A program made the translations under genes and the position numbers. A stretch of 64,000 bases of DNA from assembly GCF_014218335.1 (NCBI RefSeq), contig NZ_AP023367.1, positions 3,225,501 through 3,289,500 on the forward strand. The letters are read 5' to 3'. Shown here piece after piece: positions 7,449 through 15,978 of the stretch. Source of the DNA: Anaerocolumna cellulosilytica. GTDB lineage: Bacteria; Bacillota; Clostridia; Lachnospirales; Lachnospiraceae. Position 1 is the first letter of the stretch, and each line of letters opens with the position of its first letter. Below the pieces are notes generated by a model. That model did not search any database and was not told where the DNA came from. It worked only from the letters and a program-made list of their open reading frames with translations.

Positions 7449-8222
7449 TTACTCAGCTATAAATTTTTTAAGGAAACTCAAGCGATGTATGGGTGAAGGT
7501 CCAATCGTTTTTATGGCCTCTATATGTTCCTTGGCACCATATCCTTTGTTAGAAGCAAAGCCATATTCTAAGAATATCTTATCGTATGCCGTCATCAGTC
7601 TGTCTCTGGTAACCTTGGCTATTATGCTGGCGGCGGCAATTGATATGCTTTTTGCATCTCCTTTGATAATAGGTACTTGCTTTAATTCTACTTGCGGTAT
7701 CGTTACCGCATCGTTAAGCAGAATATCGGGCTTTACAGATAAATTACCGATTGCCTGCCGCATTGCTTCATAGGTTGCCTGCAAAATATTTATTTCGTCT
7801 ATTCTTGCAGGTGGAATACTTCCTACACCCACTGCAACTGCCTGCTCCATAATTTGGTCATATAATTCTTCTCTTTTTTTCTCAGTCAATTGTTTGGAAT
7901 CATTAATATAGAGTATATTACAATCCTTTGGAAGAATGACAGCCGCAGCAACAACCGGACCTGCCAACGGCCCTCTTCCAACTTCATCTATTCCGCATAT
8001 GGCCTGGTAATCCTGATATTTACGTTCATATGTCTGCATCTGAAAGGTACGCTGTATTTCCTTTACATACCCTTCATGTTTTTTTGTGAATTTATCAAGT
8101 AATTTTACAACCCCGGTACGTTCATCCGCTCGGTACTTATTGATTATATCGGGTAGTTTATCAATACCTGTTAGTTCTAATTCATTTTTAATAGCTGTAA
8201 TAGTTAATTCCAACGTAATCAC
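7449..8222 (-). CDS. rnhB: Ribonuclease HII
   Basis: A 257-residue protein. An N-terminal extension of about 70 residues, usual in Firmicutes, precedes the catalytic core ICGIDEVGRGPLAGPVVAAAV (near 76-96) with the Asp-Glu pair. INDSKQLTEKKRE gives the next acidic site and LLNDAVTI the fourth. It removes ribonucleotides embedded in DNA and RNA-DNA hybrids. The given start is a GTG at 8222; a TTG three codons later (8213) has an AGGTG ribosome site at ideal spacing and is equally likely. It lies between rbgA and ylqH in the same orientation. Confidence 0.95.
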   Translation of the reverse strand: MITLELTITAIKNELELTGIDKLPDIINKYRADERTGVVKLLDKFTKKHEGYVKEIQRTFQMQTYERKYQDYQAICGIDEVGRGPLAGPVVAAAVILPKDCNILYINDSKQLTEKKREELYDQIMEQAVAVGVGSIPPARIDEINILQATYEAMRQAIGNLSVKPDILLNDAVTIPQVELKQVPIIKGDAKSISIAAASIIAKVTRDRLMTAYDKIFLEYGFASNKGYGAKEHIEAIKTIGPSPIHRLSFLKKFIAE

Positions 8223-8261
8223 CTATCTTTTTTTTATTTTATCCTGTCATACAGACTTTTT

Positions 8262-9155
8262 TTATATCTTATCCTCTAATTCAGAGGCAGCTTTTGTTAG
8301 AGTTTCTTCTACTTCTGGCGGAAATTCCAAGGTAATGTTTCCTAGTCTTCCATTTCTAAAATCATCCGTCACAAAACCGGCTGCTTTATTTAAGTCTAAT
8401 TCTCCGCCTTTTAATCTACAAGCCCTTTTTTCCGCTATTGCACTTAAATTTCCTTCAGCTGTTTCCTGCTCTTCTATACCATAACGACCATTCAGACAGC
8501 CCTTATAGTGTGTCGACAAGAACGCTATCAGCTCTATAGAAAGTTCATATATATTTAATATTTCTTCCTTAATAGAACCGATAAAAGCAAGTCGCAATCC
8601 TACAGACTGATCCTCAAATTTAGGCCATAATATACCCGGAGTATCTAACAATTCAATGGTTTTGTTTAGCTTAATCCATTGCTTTCCCTTTGTTACCCCT
8701 GGCTTATTACCTGTTTTTGTGGCTGCCTTACCTGCAATACTGTTAATAAAGGTAGATTTACCTACATTGGGGATACCAACTACCATAGCTCTTAGAGGGC
8801 GGTTTAATATGCCTCTCTTACGATCTCTTTCAATTTTTTCTTTACATGCTGTAACAACAATATCATTTACTCTACGTATTCCATTGCCATTTTTAGAATT
8901 TACCATCGTTACAAAGTAACCTTGTTTTTCGAAATATTCCTTCCATTTTTCTGTCTGCGCAGAATCTGCCAAATCATATTTGTTTAGAAGAATTACCCTG
9001 TATTTATTATTAGCAAGCTGGTCAATATCCGGATTCTTACTGCTTAACGGAACACGGGCATCTACCAACTCGATTACTACATCAATTAATTTCATATCCT
9101 CCTGCATCATACGTTTTGCTTTTGTCATATGACCAGGATACCATTGAAAGTGCAT
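8262..9155 (-). CDS. rbgA: Ribosome biogenesis GTPase RbgA (YlqF)
   Basis: A 297-residue circularly permuted GTPase: the G4 motif LLNKYDLAD (near 57) comes before G1 VGIPNVGKSTFIN (near 127-139) and G3 DTPGI (near 172). It starts with MHFQWYPGHMTKAKR, the conserved N-terminus of YlqF. It acts in late assembly of the 50S subunit. Its ATG overlaps the lepB stop by one base (TAATG), with the ribosome site GGAGG in the last codons of lepB, indicating translational coupling. Confidence 0.96.
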   Translation of the reverse strand: MHFQWYPGHMTKAKRMMQEDMKLIDVVIELVDARVPLSSKNPDIDQLANNKYRVILLNKYDLADSAQTEKWKEYFEKQGYFVTMVNSKNGNGIRRVNDIVVTACKEKIERDRKRGILNRPLRAMVVGIPNVGKSTFINSIAGKAATKTGNKPGVTKGKQWIKLNKTIELLDTPGILWPKFEDQSVGLRLAFIGSIKEEILNIYELSIELIAFLSTHYKGCLNGRYGIEEQETAEGNLSAIAEKRACRLKGGELDLNKAAGFVTDDFRNGRLGNITLEFPPEVEETLTKAASELEDKI

Positions 9156-9745
9156 TATTTTTCCTCCTTGATTACATTTAGGTTTGAAATAAAGGCAAAG
9201 TCATTAGATCTTATCCAGGCTTTTCCGATAATATCATCTGCCAGTATATTACCTATATTGGCAAAACGACTGTCCTCGCTGCTATTGCGGTTATCACCTA
9301 ACACAAAATATTCATTTTCATCAAGGGTTATTTCTTCTTCTGCCAGCCCGCTGTTTACCATAGCCTCAACTGGTATCTGCTCTGCTAAAACCGTTCCATT
9401 GATAAAGACACTGCCTCCACTAATCTGAATCGTCTCGCCGGGCAACCCTATAATTCTCTTGATATTCAAATAGCTGTGTTCCTTATTGGTCTGCTTAAAT
9501 ACTACTACATCATATCTCTTGGGTCTAGCAAAGCGATATGCAAATTTATTAATAATAATTTTATCCTGCTCCACTAAGGTTGGCTCCATAGAATTACCCA
9601 GAACTGTTGTTTTTTCCAAAGCGTAATTCGTTATTAAATAAGCGAATAAAATAACCGCAGCGATTTGAAGGATCCAAATAAAAATTTTAATCGCTATCTT
9701 TTTTACAACGGGACCTCTGTTTTCCCTATCAAAATCAAATTCCAT
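9155..9745 (-). CDS. lepB: Signal peptidase I
   Basis: A 196-residue membrane serine protease. One membrane segment is at residues 18-40. The nucleophile serine lies in VLGNSMEPTL (near 54-63), the general-base lysine in the following box IKRIIGLPGETI (near 98-109), and the C-terminal box is VLGDNRNSSEDSR. It cleaves N-terminal signal peptides outside the membrane. A terminator-like hairpin separates it from rplS, so it probably has its own promoter; a TATAAT lies near 9797-9802 on the minus strand with only a weak -35. Confidence 0.96.
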   Translation of the reverse strand: MEFDFDRENRGPVVKKIAIKIFIWILQIAAVILFAYLITNYALEKTTVLGNSMEPTLVEQDKIIINKFAYRFARPKRYDVVVFKQTNKEHSYLNIKRIIGLPGETIQISGGSVFINGTVLAEQIPVEAMVNSGLAEEEITLDENEYFVLGDNRNSSEDSRFANIGNILADDIIGKAWIRSNDFAFISNLNVIKEEK

Positions 9746-9858
9746 AACTGACTCCTATATATTTATCCGGTATTACCGATATATGTCTGCCTATTCATAA
9801 ATTATAGGAATAACCTTGCCGGATTAATCATATGTAATTTAATCCCAATGTTCTTTCC

Positions 9859-9899
9859 TATATGATTAAAAAGGGACAATACCTAAGTAGTTGTCCCTT
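9859..9899 (-). terminator. Terminator after rplS
   Basis: TTGTCCCTT (9891-9899) and AAGGGACAA (9871-9879) form a 9-bp stem with an 11-nt loop. On the minus strand it is followed by TTTTTAAT. It sits 23 bp past the rplS stop. Confidence 0.8.
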
Positions 9900-9921
9900 C
9901 CAATGCTTCATGTTGTTAATA

Positions 9922-10269
9922 TTATTTAATGATTTCTTTAACTTTAGCCTTCTTACCTACTCTGTTACGTAAATAAGTTAACTTAGCTCTTCTAACTTTA
10001 CCGCGTCTGATAACTTCGATTCTTTCCACACTTGGGGAATGTAACGGCCAAGTTTTTTCTACACCGATACCATTAGAAGATTTTCTAACAGTAAATGTTT
10101 CTCTTGAACCACCATTCTGTCTTTTTAAAACAGTTCCTTCAAAAATCTGTGTTCTCTCACGGTTACCTTCTTTTACTTTAGCGTATACTTTTACAGTATC
10201 GCCAACGTTAAAGCTGGTAATTTCGCTTTTAAGCTGAGCAGCTTCAATGTTCTTAATAATATTGTTCAT
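9922..10269 (-). CDS. rplS: 50S ribosomal protein L19
   Basis: A 115-residue protein of standard length. [20 protein letters not shown], then [20 protein letters not shown] and [14 protein letters not shown] are hallmark L19 segments. It lies at the 30S-50S interface. AAGGAGG precedes the ATG. In related genomes rplS follows trmD directly; here an insertion sequence lies between them, so rplS must depend on a promoter between its leader and the element or on the element itself. A structured leader is present (10291-10383). Confidence 0.98.
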   Translation of the reverse strand: MNNIIKNIEAAQLKSEITSFNVGDTVKVYAKVKEGNRERTQIFEGTVLKRQNGGSRETFTVRKSSNGIGVEKTWPLHSPSVERIEVIRRGKVRRAKLTYLRNRVGKKAKVKEIIK

Positions 10270-10290
10270 TTTGTGACCTCCTTAAAATTT

Positions 10291-10383
10291 AGATGTTCTT
10301 AATACCTTGCTCCAGGATATGTATACCATGTCCATACATTAGTTAAGCGGTGTATCAGAGGACCATCCCATCTCACAACATCT
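10291..10383 (-). ncRNA. Candidate ribosomal-protein leader of rplS (L19-leader type)
   Basis: A long-range stem AGATGTT (minus strand, 10383-10377) with AACATCT (10297-10291) closes a 93-nt leader. Inside is ATGTAT/ATACAT (10339-10334 with 10324-10319) and conserved-looking single strands such as GGTCCTCTGATACACCGC. It ends just before the AAGGAGG of rplS. Structured rplS leaders under L19 feedback are known in Firmicutes; assignment to that class is by position and folding, not by a covariance search. Confidence 0.5.
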
Positions 10384-10394
10384 TACTTTATCAT

Positions 10395-10432
10395 ATTATA
10401 AGAAAGATTGCAAGTACTTTACATTACATAAT
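10395..10432 (-). promoter_or_regulatory. Possible rplS promoter next to the ISAs1 element
   Basis: On the minus strand a perfect TATAAT (10400-10395) lies just upstream of the leader, but its -35 (TGTAAA) is weak. An alternative is TTGCAA with a 17-bp spacer to TAAAGT. Both lie within about 40 bp of the insertion sequence, so it is not certain that the original promoter survives. Confidence 0.35.
10423..10432. repeat. Target-site duplication, left copy
   Basis: ATTACATAAT, identical to 11678-11687, immediately outside the left inverted repeat of the ISAs1-type element. Confidence 0.9.
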
Positions 10433-11677
10433 CACGACAAACGCATGAATGTGTTCTATTAACAAGCACTTGAATGTATCTTTTTTAAGTATTACAGATT
10501 CAGAATGTTTTCCAAGTGTCTTTCAGGATTCGTTCCAATTGCAAAGCGTTTCATTTTCAGGCTCATGGGCGTTTTCCTTAATTCATATATCCTTAATACG
10601 TTCAATGCCAGTTTTCTCATGATATTTAAATTAAATGCTGCCTGCTTTTCAAGGGTGTGGTTGTCATCCTCTCGAAAGGTTACATCCAGATGCCAATGAA
10701 AACTTTCCACCATCCAATGTCCCCGAATCGCTCGGGCAATTTCGCTGACCTCTAGTGGTAGACTACTTATAAAATATCGGGTTTCCGTTATCTCTACCTC
10801 GTTTCTGACTATAGTATTGCGTGTCATTGCAATGGATTTCAGCCCTGCCCAGTCCTTCTTCTGCTCTAGCCATGCAATATCTACACTCTGCCAGTATTCG
10901 CGCTTCTCTATGCCGCCTCGCGCTTTCTCTATTGTCTTTGTATAGGCACACTGCTCCAATAATCCAACATCATCAAAATATAATTTCACATCCTCATGAA
11001 GTCTTCCCTGATTTCCTTTTAGGGCTAGCACGTAATCGGCTTTCTTTTTCCATATCTTCTTTACAATCTGCGTTTGCGTTCCCATTGCATCCGTTGTAAT
11101 GATATGACCTTTCACGTTCAAATCGTCAAGCAGTTCAGGAATCGCTGTAATTTCATTGGTCTTTTCTTCTACTCGCTTTTGCCCAAGGCAGATTCCTTTC
11201 TCGTCCACTGCACTGACAATATGGTTTGCATTCTGGTCTTTGTTCCTATTTCCACATTGTGTTTTTCCGTCAATGGCGAGGATTTTTTTGATTTTTTCTC
11301 CTTCTCCGCTACTTAGCATCTCATTCCAAAGCAGTTGGAATTTCTGAAGAAACTCTGGGGATACCATGCTAAATACACGTTGAATCGTATCGTGAGAAGG
11401 AATGCCGTTTGGAAGCTCCAAATATCTTCGCAGAAACTTCTCATGTTCTTTCCCAAATATTTCTATTGCTATCCATTCGTCTGCATTTGCCAGCATTGCA
11501 AAGAATACCAGCGCTATAATATCACTCATCTTGTAAAGAATTTTTTTCTTCTGTCTTAAATCTTCTACTTGTTCTAAATATTTCAATGTCTTGTGCATTT
11601 TTTCATCCCCCTTGGAATGATTATACACTTTTCCCTTATTCTTATAAACCTTTAAATATATTCATGCGTTTGTCTTG
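10433..11677 (-). mobile_element. ISAs1-family insertion sequence, apparently intact
   Basis: The 1245-bp element has terminal inverted repeats that match at 11 of 12 outer bases and then run on: left CACGACAAACGCATGAAT (from 10433), right CAAGACAAACGCATGAAT read inward (from 11677). It is flanked by the perfect 10-bp direct repeat ATTACATAAT (10423-10432 and 11678-11687), the duplication size expected for this family. It carries one full-length transposase. Intact ends and target repeats point to recent insertion. It lies between trmD and rplS in the orientation of the operon. Confidence 0.93.
10492..11598 (-). CDS. ISAs1-family DDE transposase
   Basis: About 368 residues from the ATG at 11598, which has AGGGGG upstream; the frame is open to a GTG at 11628 that overlaps what looks like a TATAAT promoter box. 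It shows the N-terminal associated domain, then ILAIDGKTQCGNRN (first Asp), IITTDAMGTQTQIVKKI (second Asp), ALKGNQGRLHEDV, and a C-terminal GHWMVESFHWHLDVTFREDD with the final Glu. This is the H-repeat/ISAs1 transposase layout. The reading frame has no stops or frameshifts, so it is probably active. Confidence 0.93.
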   Translation of the reverse strand: MHKTLKYLEQVEDLRQKKKILYKMSDIIALVFFAMLANADEWIAIEIFGKEHEKFLRRYLELPNGIPSHDTIQRVFSMVSPEFLQKFQLLWNEMLSSGEGEKIKKILAIDGKTQCGNRNKDQNANHIVSAVDEKGICLGQKRVEEKTNEITAIPELLDDLNVKGHIITTDAMGTQTQIVKKIWKKKADYVLALKGNQGRLHEDVKLYFDDVGLLEQCAYTKTIEKARGGIEKREYWQSVDIAWLEQKKDWAGLKSIAMTRNTIVRNEVEITETRYFISSLPLEVSEIARAIRGHWMVESFHWHLDVTFREDDNHTLEKQAAFNLNIMRKLALNVLRIYELRKTPMSLKMKRFAIGTNPERHLENILNL

Positions 11678-11687
11678 ATTACATAAT
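11678..11687. repeat. Target-site duplication, right copy
   Basis: ATTACATAAT, identical to 10423-10432, immediately outside the right inverted repeat of the ISAs1-type element. Confidence 0.9.
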
Positions 11688-11774
11688 CCATTTTTACTGT
11701 TCCTGGTGGTTTTATCAGCCATTCCAAACTACTTATTCCAAGTCTTATTAATGTTTTATGTTTTAATTAGTTTC

Positions 11775-12554
11775 TTATATGCCCTGTTCCTTTGCTATAT
11801 CTTTTACCGAATTCAGAAATTCCTGCTCTTTTTTTGTTAAAACAGCCTTTTTCAAGAGGTCTGGCCGTACTTTTGCCGTTCGAAGTATGGATTGCTCCCG
11901 TCTCCACTTATCTATTTTGGCATGATGTCCAGACAATAAAACATCCGGTACCTTTTTTTCCATAAACACCTCAGGTCTTGTATACTGGGGATATTCTAAA
12001 AGGTTATCCTGAAAAGATTCAAATTCCGCTGAAGCGTTATTATTTAAAACTCCCGGAACAAGTCTTGCTACTGCATCAATCATTACCATAGCCGGCAACT
12101 CCCCGCCGGTCAGTACATAATCACCGATGGATACATAGTCTGTTACAATCATCTCCAGCACCCGTTCATCAATACCTTCATAATGACCGCATAAAAAAAC
12201 CACGTCTTCTTCTTTCGCAAGTTCTTCAGCAAGTGGCTGGCTAAAAACACCGCCCTGAGGCGTAAGGTAAATGACCCTTGGGGCGTTTACCGCTCTATTT
12301 TTTGCCTGTTTTTCTTCTGTAATTTTTGACACAACCGACTGGTAAGCCCTATAGACCGGACCGGCTGCCATTACCATTCCGGCTCCTCCGCCATATGGGT
12401 AATCATCCACTCTGTTATGCTTGTTTTCCGAAAAGTCTCTGATATCAATAGTATTTAAGGATATCAGTCCTTTGGAAAGTGCTCTTCCAGTTATGCTTGT
12501 ATCAATTCCCTGCTTAATCATATCAGGAAATAAGGTTAAAACATGAAAGTTCAT
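11775..12554 (-). CDS. trmD: tRNA (guanine-N1)-methyltransferase
   Basis: About 259 residues from the ATG at 12554, which starts MNFHVLTLFPDMIKQ like other TrmD proteins and has GGAG in front; the frame is open 35 codons further upstream but without family support. YPYGGGAGMVM (near 52-62), LCGHYEGIDERV, and SIGDYVLTGGELPAMVMIDA form the trefoil-knot SAM site. It makes m1G37 in tRNA and prevents frameshifting. It follows rimM by 126 bp. Downstream comes the ISAs1 element, which separates it from rplS. Confidence 0.96.
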   Translation of the reverse strand: MNFHVLTLFPDMIKQGIDTSITGRALSKGLISLNTIDIRDFSENKHNRVDDYPYGGGAGMVMAAGPVYRAYQSVVSKITEEKQAKNRAVNAPRVIYLTPQGGVFSQPLAEELAKEEDVVFLCGHYEGIDERVLEMIVTDYVSIGDYVLTGGELPAMVMIDAVARLVPGVLNNNASAEFESFQDNLLEYPQYTRPEVFMEKKVPDVLLSGHHAKIDKWRREQSILRTAKVRPDLLKKAVLTKKEQEFLNSVKDIAKEQGI

Positions 12555-12680
12555 GAATATCTCCGTTACCTGGATTCTATAAAATCTATAGTTCCATTGC
12601 CATAAACAGATTGAATGAATGTTAACTGGCATTCCTTTCTTACGAAATTTTTCATTCAATCAGATACCGGATACCAGCCT

Positions 12681-13187
12681 CTACAGCAATCCGGGCATCA
12701 GATGTACTTTAATTACTTTATTCTGGGCATCTACATCAAGGATGCATTCTTTAATAGAAGGTAGTAAAATCTCTTTTCCTTCTTTTGTTTTAACAATATA
12801 TACATCATTGGCACCGGTTGCCATGACCTCTACCAGTTCTCCTAATTCCTGACCTTCATCTGTAATCACAGCAGAACCTAATATATCATAGATAAAGAAT
12901 TCATCTTTCTCTAATTTAACAGCATTTTCTCTGGTTACCAGCAGATCTTTGCCCTTATATTTTTCAATATCATTTATATTATCAATTCCCTTGAACTTAA
13001 GAATGGCTAACTGCTTAAAAAACTTTACACCCTCGATTTCAAGTTCTATATATTCTTTTCCTGTATCCAGAAATACCTGCTTTAATTGTTTAAAACGATT
13101 TATATCATCTGTAGTAGGATAAACTTTAACTTCACCCCTAATACCATGGGTGGCAGATATTACACCAACACGCAAATAATTATTCAT
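12681..13187 (-). CDS. rimM: 16S rRNA processing protein RimM
   Basis: A 168-residue protein: N-terminal RimM beta barrel with [20 protein letters not shown] and a C-terminal PRC-barrel with [20 protein letters not shown] and [13 protein letters not shown]. It binds S19 and assists 30S head assembly. The ribosome site GGAG lies nine bases before the ATG. It sits between khpA and trmD, the usual place. Confidence 0.95.
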   Translation of the reverse strand: MNNYLRVGVISATHGIRGEVKVYPTTDDINRFKQLKQVFLDTGKEYIELEIEGVKFFKQLAILKFKGIDNINDIEKYKGKDLLVTRENAVKLEKDEFFIYDILGSAVITDEGQELGELVEVMATGANDVYIVKTKEGKEILLPSIKECILDVDAQNKVIKVHLMPGLL

Positions 13188-13312
13188 TACAGCTCCAATC
13201 CATTCTTTTAATATTCATACAACTAAACTAATTCTTTTATGAAATTAAACAGCATGAATACTTACTGCTGTTTTCTATGATAGCATATAATCTTAATCTT
13301 CACTTAATTACG

Positions 13313-13369
13313 ATATGCAAAACAAGAACCCAAGATTGAAAGGCAAACCTTATCGATACTGGGTTCTTG
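13313..13369 (-). terminator. Stem-loop between khpA and rimM
   Basis: CAAGAACCCA (13323-13332) and TGGGTTCTTG (13360-13369) form a perfect 10-bp stem with a 27-nt loop. On the minus strand it is followed by TTTTGCA. It may be a partial terminator or processing site inside the rpsP-trmD operon; the long loop makes full termination uncertain. Confidence 0.5.
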
Positions 13370-13465
13370 CAATAATGCGTTAGCAAAGACGTGAAGGAAC
13401 TCGTCCACTGTTAACAAAACCGCCTGCTAATTGCAACCGATTTTTATTGATTGATAATTTAAAAC

Positions 13466-13696
13466 TTATTGTAGTATCTCAACGACTACCTTTTTGTCAT
13501 CCTTTGTAGCTGCTGCTTTTACAACTGTTCGAATGGACTTGGCAATACGACCTTGCTTTCCAATGACCTTACCCATATCTTCCGGGGCCACCTTCAATTC
13601 AACAATAATAGACTTATCGGTTTCCTTCTCAGTTACAACAACTTCTTCAGGGTGATCAACGAGTGATGTAGCAATTACTTTAACTAATTCTTTCAT
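13466..13696 (-). CDS. khpA: KH-domain RNA-binding protein KhpA (YlqC)
   Basis: A 76-residue protein consisting of one KH domain with the GxxG loop as IGKQGRIAKSIRTVVKAAA (near residues 40-58). KhpA homologues bind many RNAs and act with KhpB/Jag in cell division and elongation in streptococci. GGAGG precedes the ATG. It lies between rpsP and rimM as in other Firmicutes. A gap of about 280 bp with a hairpin follows it. Confidence 0.94.
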   Translation of the reverse strand: MKELVKVIATSLVDHPEEVVVTEKETDKSIIVELKVAPEDMGKVIGKQGRIAKSIRTVVKAAATKDDKKVVVEILQ

Positions 13697-13822
13697 TACT
13701 CTTCACCTCCATCGGAATGTGAAATGCATTATACTGCATAGTATAAATAATACAATGATGTACTATCTATACCATTTCGTATAATCTTTGTAAGCACCAA
13801 AACCGTTAATTTATGCAGTTAA

Positions 13823-14068
13823 TTATTTTGAAATACCGGCTTTTTTAAATAAATTACCAACTGTTTCTGTAGGCTGAGCACCGTTGGATAACCATCTTTT
13901 TGCTGCTTCCTCATTAACGTTGAAAGCGCTAGGTTCCTGTGTTGGATCATAAGTACCTATTTCTTCGATGAACTTACCATCTCTAGGTGATCTGGAATCT
14001 GAAACAACGATTCTATAGAAAGGAGCTTTTTTCTGTCCCATTCTCTTTAATCTGATTTTTACTGCCAC
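13823..14068 (-). CDS. rpsP: 30S ribosomal protein S16
   Basis: 81 residues when started at the GTG at 14068, giving the standard N-terminus [18 protein letters not shown] lies eight bases before this codon, whereas an upstream GTG at 14077 overlaps the ribosome site. [20 protein letters not shown] and [13 protein letters not shown] are the S16 signature. It is downstream of ffh and upstream of khpA, the conserved order. Confidence 0.96.
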   Translation of the reverse strand: MAVKIRLKRMGQKKAPFYRIVVSDSRSPRDGKFIEEIGTYDPTQEPSAFNVNEEAAKRWLSNGAQPTETVGNLFKKAGISK

Positions 14069-14166
14069 TGTATTCACCTCCTTAAAATAATATCCTCAAT
14101 ATAAATATTTATATTAAGCTTTTATTGTAAAAGTTATAACACAAAGGTATATAACATAACAATTAA

Positions 14167-15516
14167 CTAAAATCCGAAAGGTAATTTAAACCGACCTTTC
14201 TTACCGCCTTTACCACCCATTAGGCCTGAAAACTGTTTCATTGATTTTTTCATTTGTTCAAATTGTTTTACCAGCTTATTTACCTCACTGATATCAACGC
14301 CGGCACCTTGCGCAATCCTTTTTTTTCTGGATGTATTTAAAATATCTGGATTGCCTCTCTCAGCCTTTGTCATGGAAAATATAATTGCTTCCACTCCAGA
14401 CAATGCATTTTCATCTATATCAACATCTTTCAGCTGTCCACCACCCATGCCAGGCATCATTTTTAAAATATCTCCAATGCCACCCATTTTTCTTATCTGC
14501 TGCATGGAATCTAAAAAATCGTTAAAATCAAATTCTGATTTCTTAAATTTCTTTTCTAATTCTTTGGCCTTATCTTCATCAATTTCTGCCTGAGCTTTAT
14601 CAATTAATGTCAGTATATCCCCCATACCAAGAATTCTGGATGCCATACGATCTGGATAAAACTGTTCCAAATCTGTAAGCTTCTCACCCATTCCGGCATA
14701 AAGAATCGGCTTGCCGGTAACTGCACGGATAGACAGTGCTGCTCCGCCTCTGGTATCACCATCCAATTTTGTTATAATAACGCCGTCAATACCGATTTTG
14801 TTGTTAAACATTTCAGACACGTTAACTGCATCCTGTCCGGTCATTGCGTCTACTACAAGTATGGTCTGAAATACTTCGATGTTCTCTTTAATTTCAATTA
14901 ATTCGTTCATCATGTCTTCATCAATATGAAGACGTCCGGCTGTATCTAGAATAACAACATTGTGATTATTCTTAACGGCATGTTCAATGGCTGCCTTGGC
15001 TATATTCACAGGCTTATGTTTATCACCCATGGAAAATACAGGAACCCCCTGTTTATCCCCATTAATTTTTAACTGTTCAATAGCTGCCGGCCTATAGATA
15101 TCACAGGCTACAAGCAAAGGCTTTTTACCCTTTGACTTGAATTTCCCTGCTAATTTAGCCGTAGTAGTGGTTTTACCGGCACCTTGGAGACCACACATCA
15201 AAATTACGGTTATATCATTTCCCGCCTTAAAAGCTATCTCCGTAGTTTCTGAACCCATCAGATTAACCATTTCTTCGTTCACAATCTTGATAACCATCTG
15301 GCCGGGTGTAAGGCTGGACATAACATCCTGACCAACAGCTCTTTCCTGTACGGTCTTTATAAAGTTTTTAACCACTTTAAAGTTAACATCTGCCTCTAAA
15401 AGTGCCATCTTAACTTCTTTTAGGGCTGTGGTTACGTCTGCTTCGGATAAACGTCCTTTTCCCCTCAAGTTCTTAAATACATTTTGTAGTTTTTCAGAAA
15501 GGCTGTCAAATGCCAT
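14167..15516 (-). CDS. ffh: Signal recognition particle protein Ffh
   Basis: A 449-residue protein with the N domain, the G domain (P-loop CGLQGAGKTTTTAKLA near 105-120, DTAGRLHIDEDMM, TKLDGDTRGG) and a methionine-rich M domain with RKMGGIGDILKMMPGMGGG and a basic, glycine-rich tail. It binds signal sequences and 4.5S/6S SRP RNA and targets ribosomes to FtsY (gene at 30070-30993). AGGAGG precedes the ATG. It follows ylxM by 23 bp, so the two are co-transcribed. Confidence 0.97.
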   Translation of the reverse strand: MAFDSLSEKLQNVFKNLRGKGRLSEADVTTALKEVKMALLEADVNFKVVKNFIKTVQERAVGQDVMSSLTPGQMVIKIVNEEMVNLMGSETTEIAFKAGNDITVILMCGLQGAGKTTTTAKLAGKFKSKGKKPLLVACDIYRPAAIEQLKINGDKQGVPVFSMGDKHKPVNIAKAAIEHAVKNNHNVVILDTAGRLHIDEDMMNELIEIKENIEVFQTILVVDAMTGQDAVNVSEMFNNKIGIDGVIITKLDGDTRGGAALSIRAVTGKPILYAGMGEKLTDLEQFYPDRMASRILGMGDILTLIDKAQAEIDEDKAKELEKKFKKSEFDFNDFLDSMQQIRKMGGIGDILKMMPGMGGGQLKDVDIDENALSGVEAIIFSMTKAERGNPDILNTSRKKRIAQGAGVDISEVNKLVKQFEQMKKSMKQFSGLMGGKGGKKGRFKLPFGF

Positions 15517-15539
15517 GCCAGAACCTCCTAATTAATTCT

Positions 15540-15908
15540 CTATAAATCTCTTGATATGTTTTCACATAGTTTTATTATTTCATCAAAATAAACTCGGTTC
15601 TGAGAGTCCTTCCCCTGTAAGGAAAGTTCCTTAATCCGGCTTACCATTTTCCTCGTTCTCTCGAACTTTTTCACCAGACAGAGTTTTTCTTCACATTCCC
15701 TTAATTGCTTGCTGCAACGTTTCACTATATCATATACACCCTGTCTGCTGATGCCCTGCTCCTGCGCAATCTCACTTAATGACAAGTCATTTAATATATA
15801 GTCTTCAAATATGTGCTTGTTATGGCTTTTTAACAATTCACCATAAAAGTCAAATAATATGGAAAGCTCCACTTTCTCTTTCAGTTTTTCATCCATTATA
15901 GAATCCAT
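15540..15908 (-). CDS. ylxM: SRP-operon HTH protein YlxM
   Basis: A 122-residue protein of the UPF0122 family with a sigma-70 region 4-like helix-turn-helix: LSLSEIAQEQGISRQGVYDI near residues 47-66. An initial ILFDFYGELLKSHNKHIFEDYI is typical. YlxM proteins are encoded just upstream of ffh and have been reported to modulate SRP or bind nucleic acid. The start is at 15908, with its GGTGG ribosome site inside a 13-bp inverted repeat. A near-consensus promoter lies directly upstream, against which two insertion sequences have landed. Confidence 0.93.
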   Translation of the reverse strand: MDSIMDEKLKEKVELSILFDFYGELLKSHNKHIFEDYILNDLSLSEIAQEQGISRQGVYDIVKRCSKQLRECEEKLCLVKKFERTRKMVSRIKELSLQGKDSQNRVYFDEIIKLCENISRDL

Positions 15909-15916
15909 AGAAAAAC

Positions 15917-15949
15917 ACCACCTGTAAAGTTATTTTCTTTACAGGTGGT
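15917..15949 (-). promoter_or_regulatory. 13-bp inverted repeat at ylxM promoter/ribosome site
   Basis: ACCACCTGTAAAG (15917-15929) and CTTTACAGGTGGT (15937-15949) are perfect inverted repeats with a 7-bp AT spacer. The left half overlaps the ylxM ribosome site and the right half touches the -10 box. As transcription would start inside the right half, a protein operator at the DNA level fits better than an RNA hairpin. YlxM itself, with its HTH, is a candidate binder; this is inference. Confidence 0.6.
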
Positions 15950-15978
15950 AGTATATAAGATTTTAAGCAGAATGTCAA
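15950..15978 (-). promoter_or_regulatory. Sigma-A promoter of the ylxM-ffh operon
   Basis: On the minus strand TTGACA (15978-15973), a 17-bp spacer and TATACT (15955-15950). The insertion sequence target repeat begins at the very next base (15979). Because that repeat is a copy of the original flank, the sequence just upstream of -35 is preserved for 27 bp. Confidence 0.85.
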
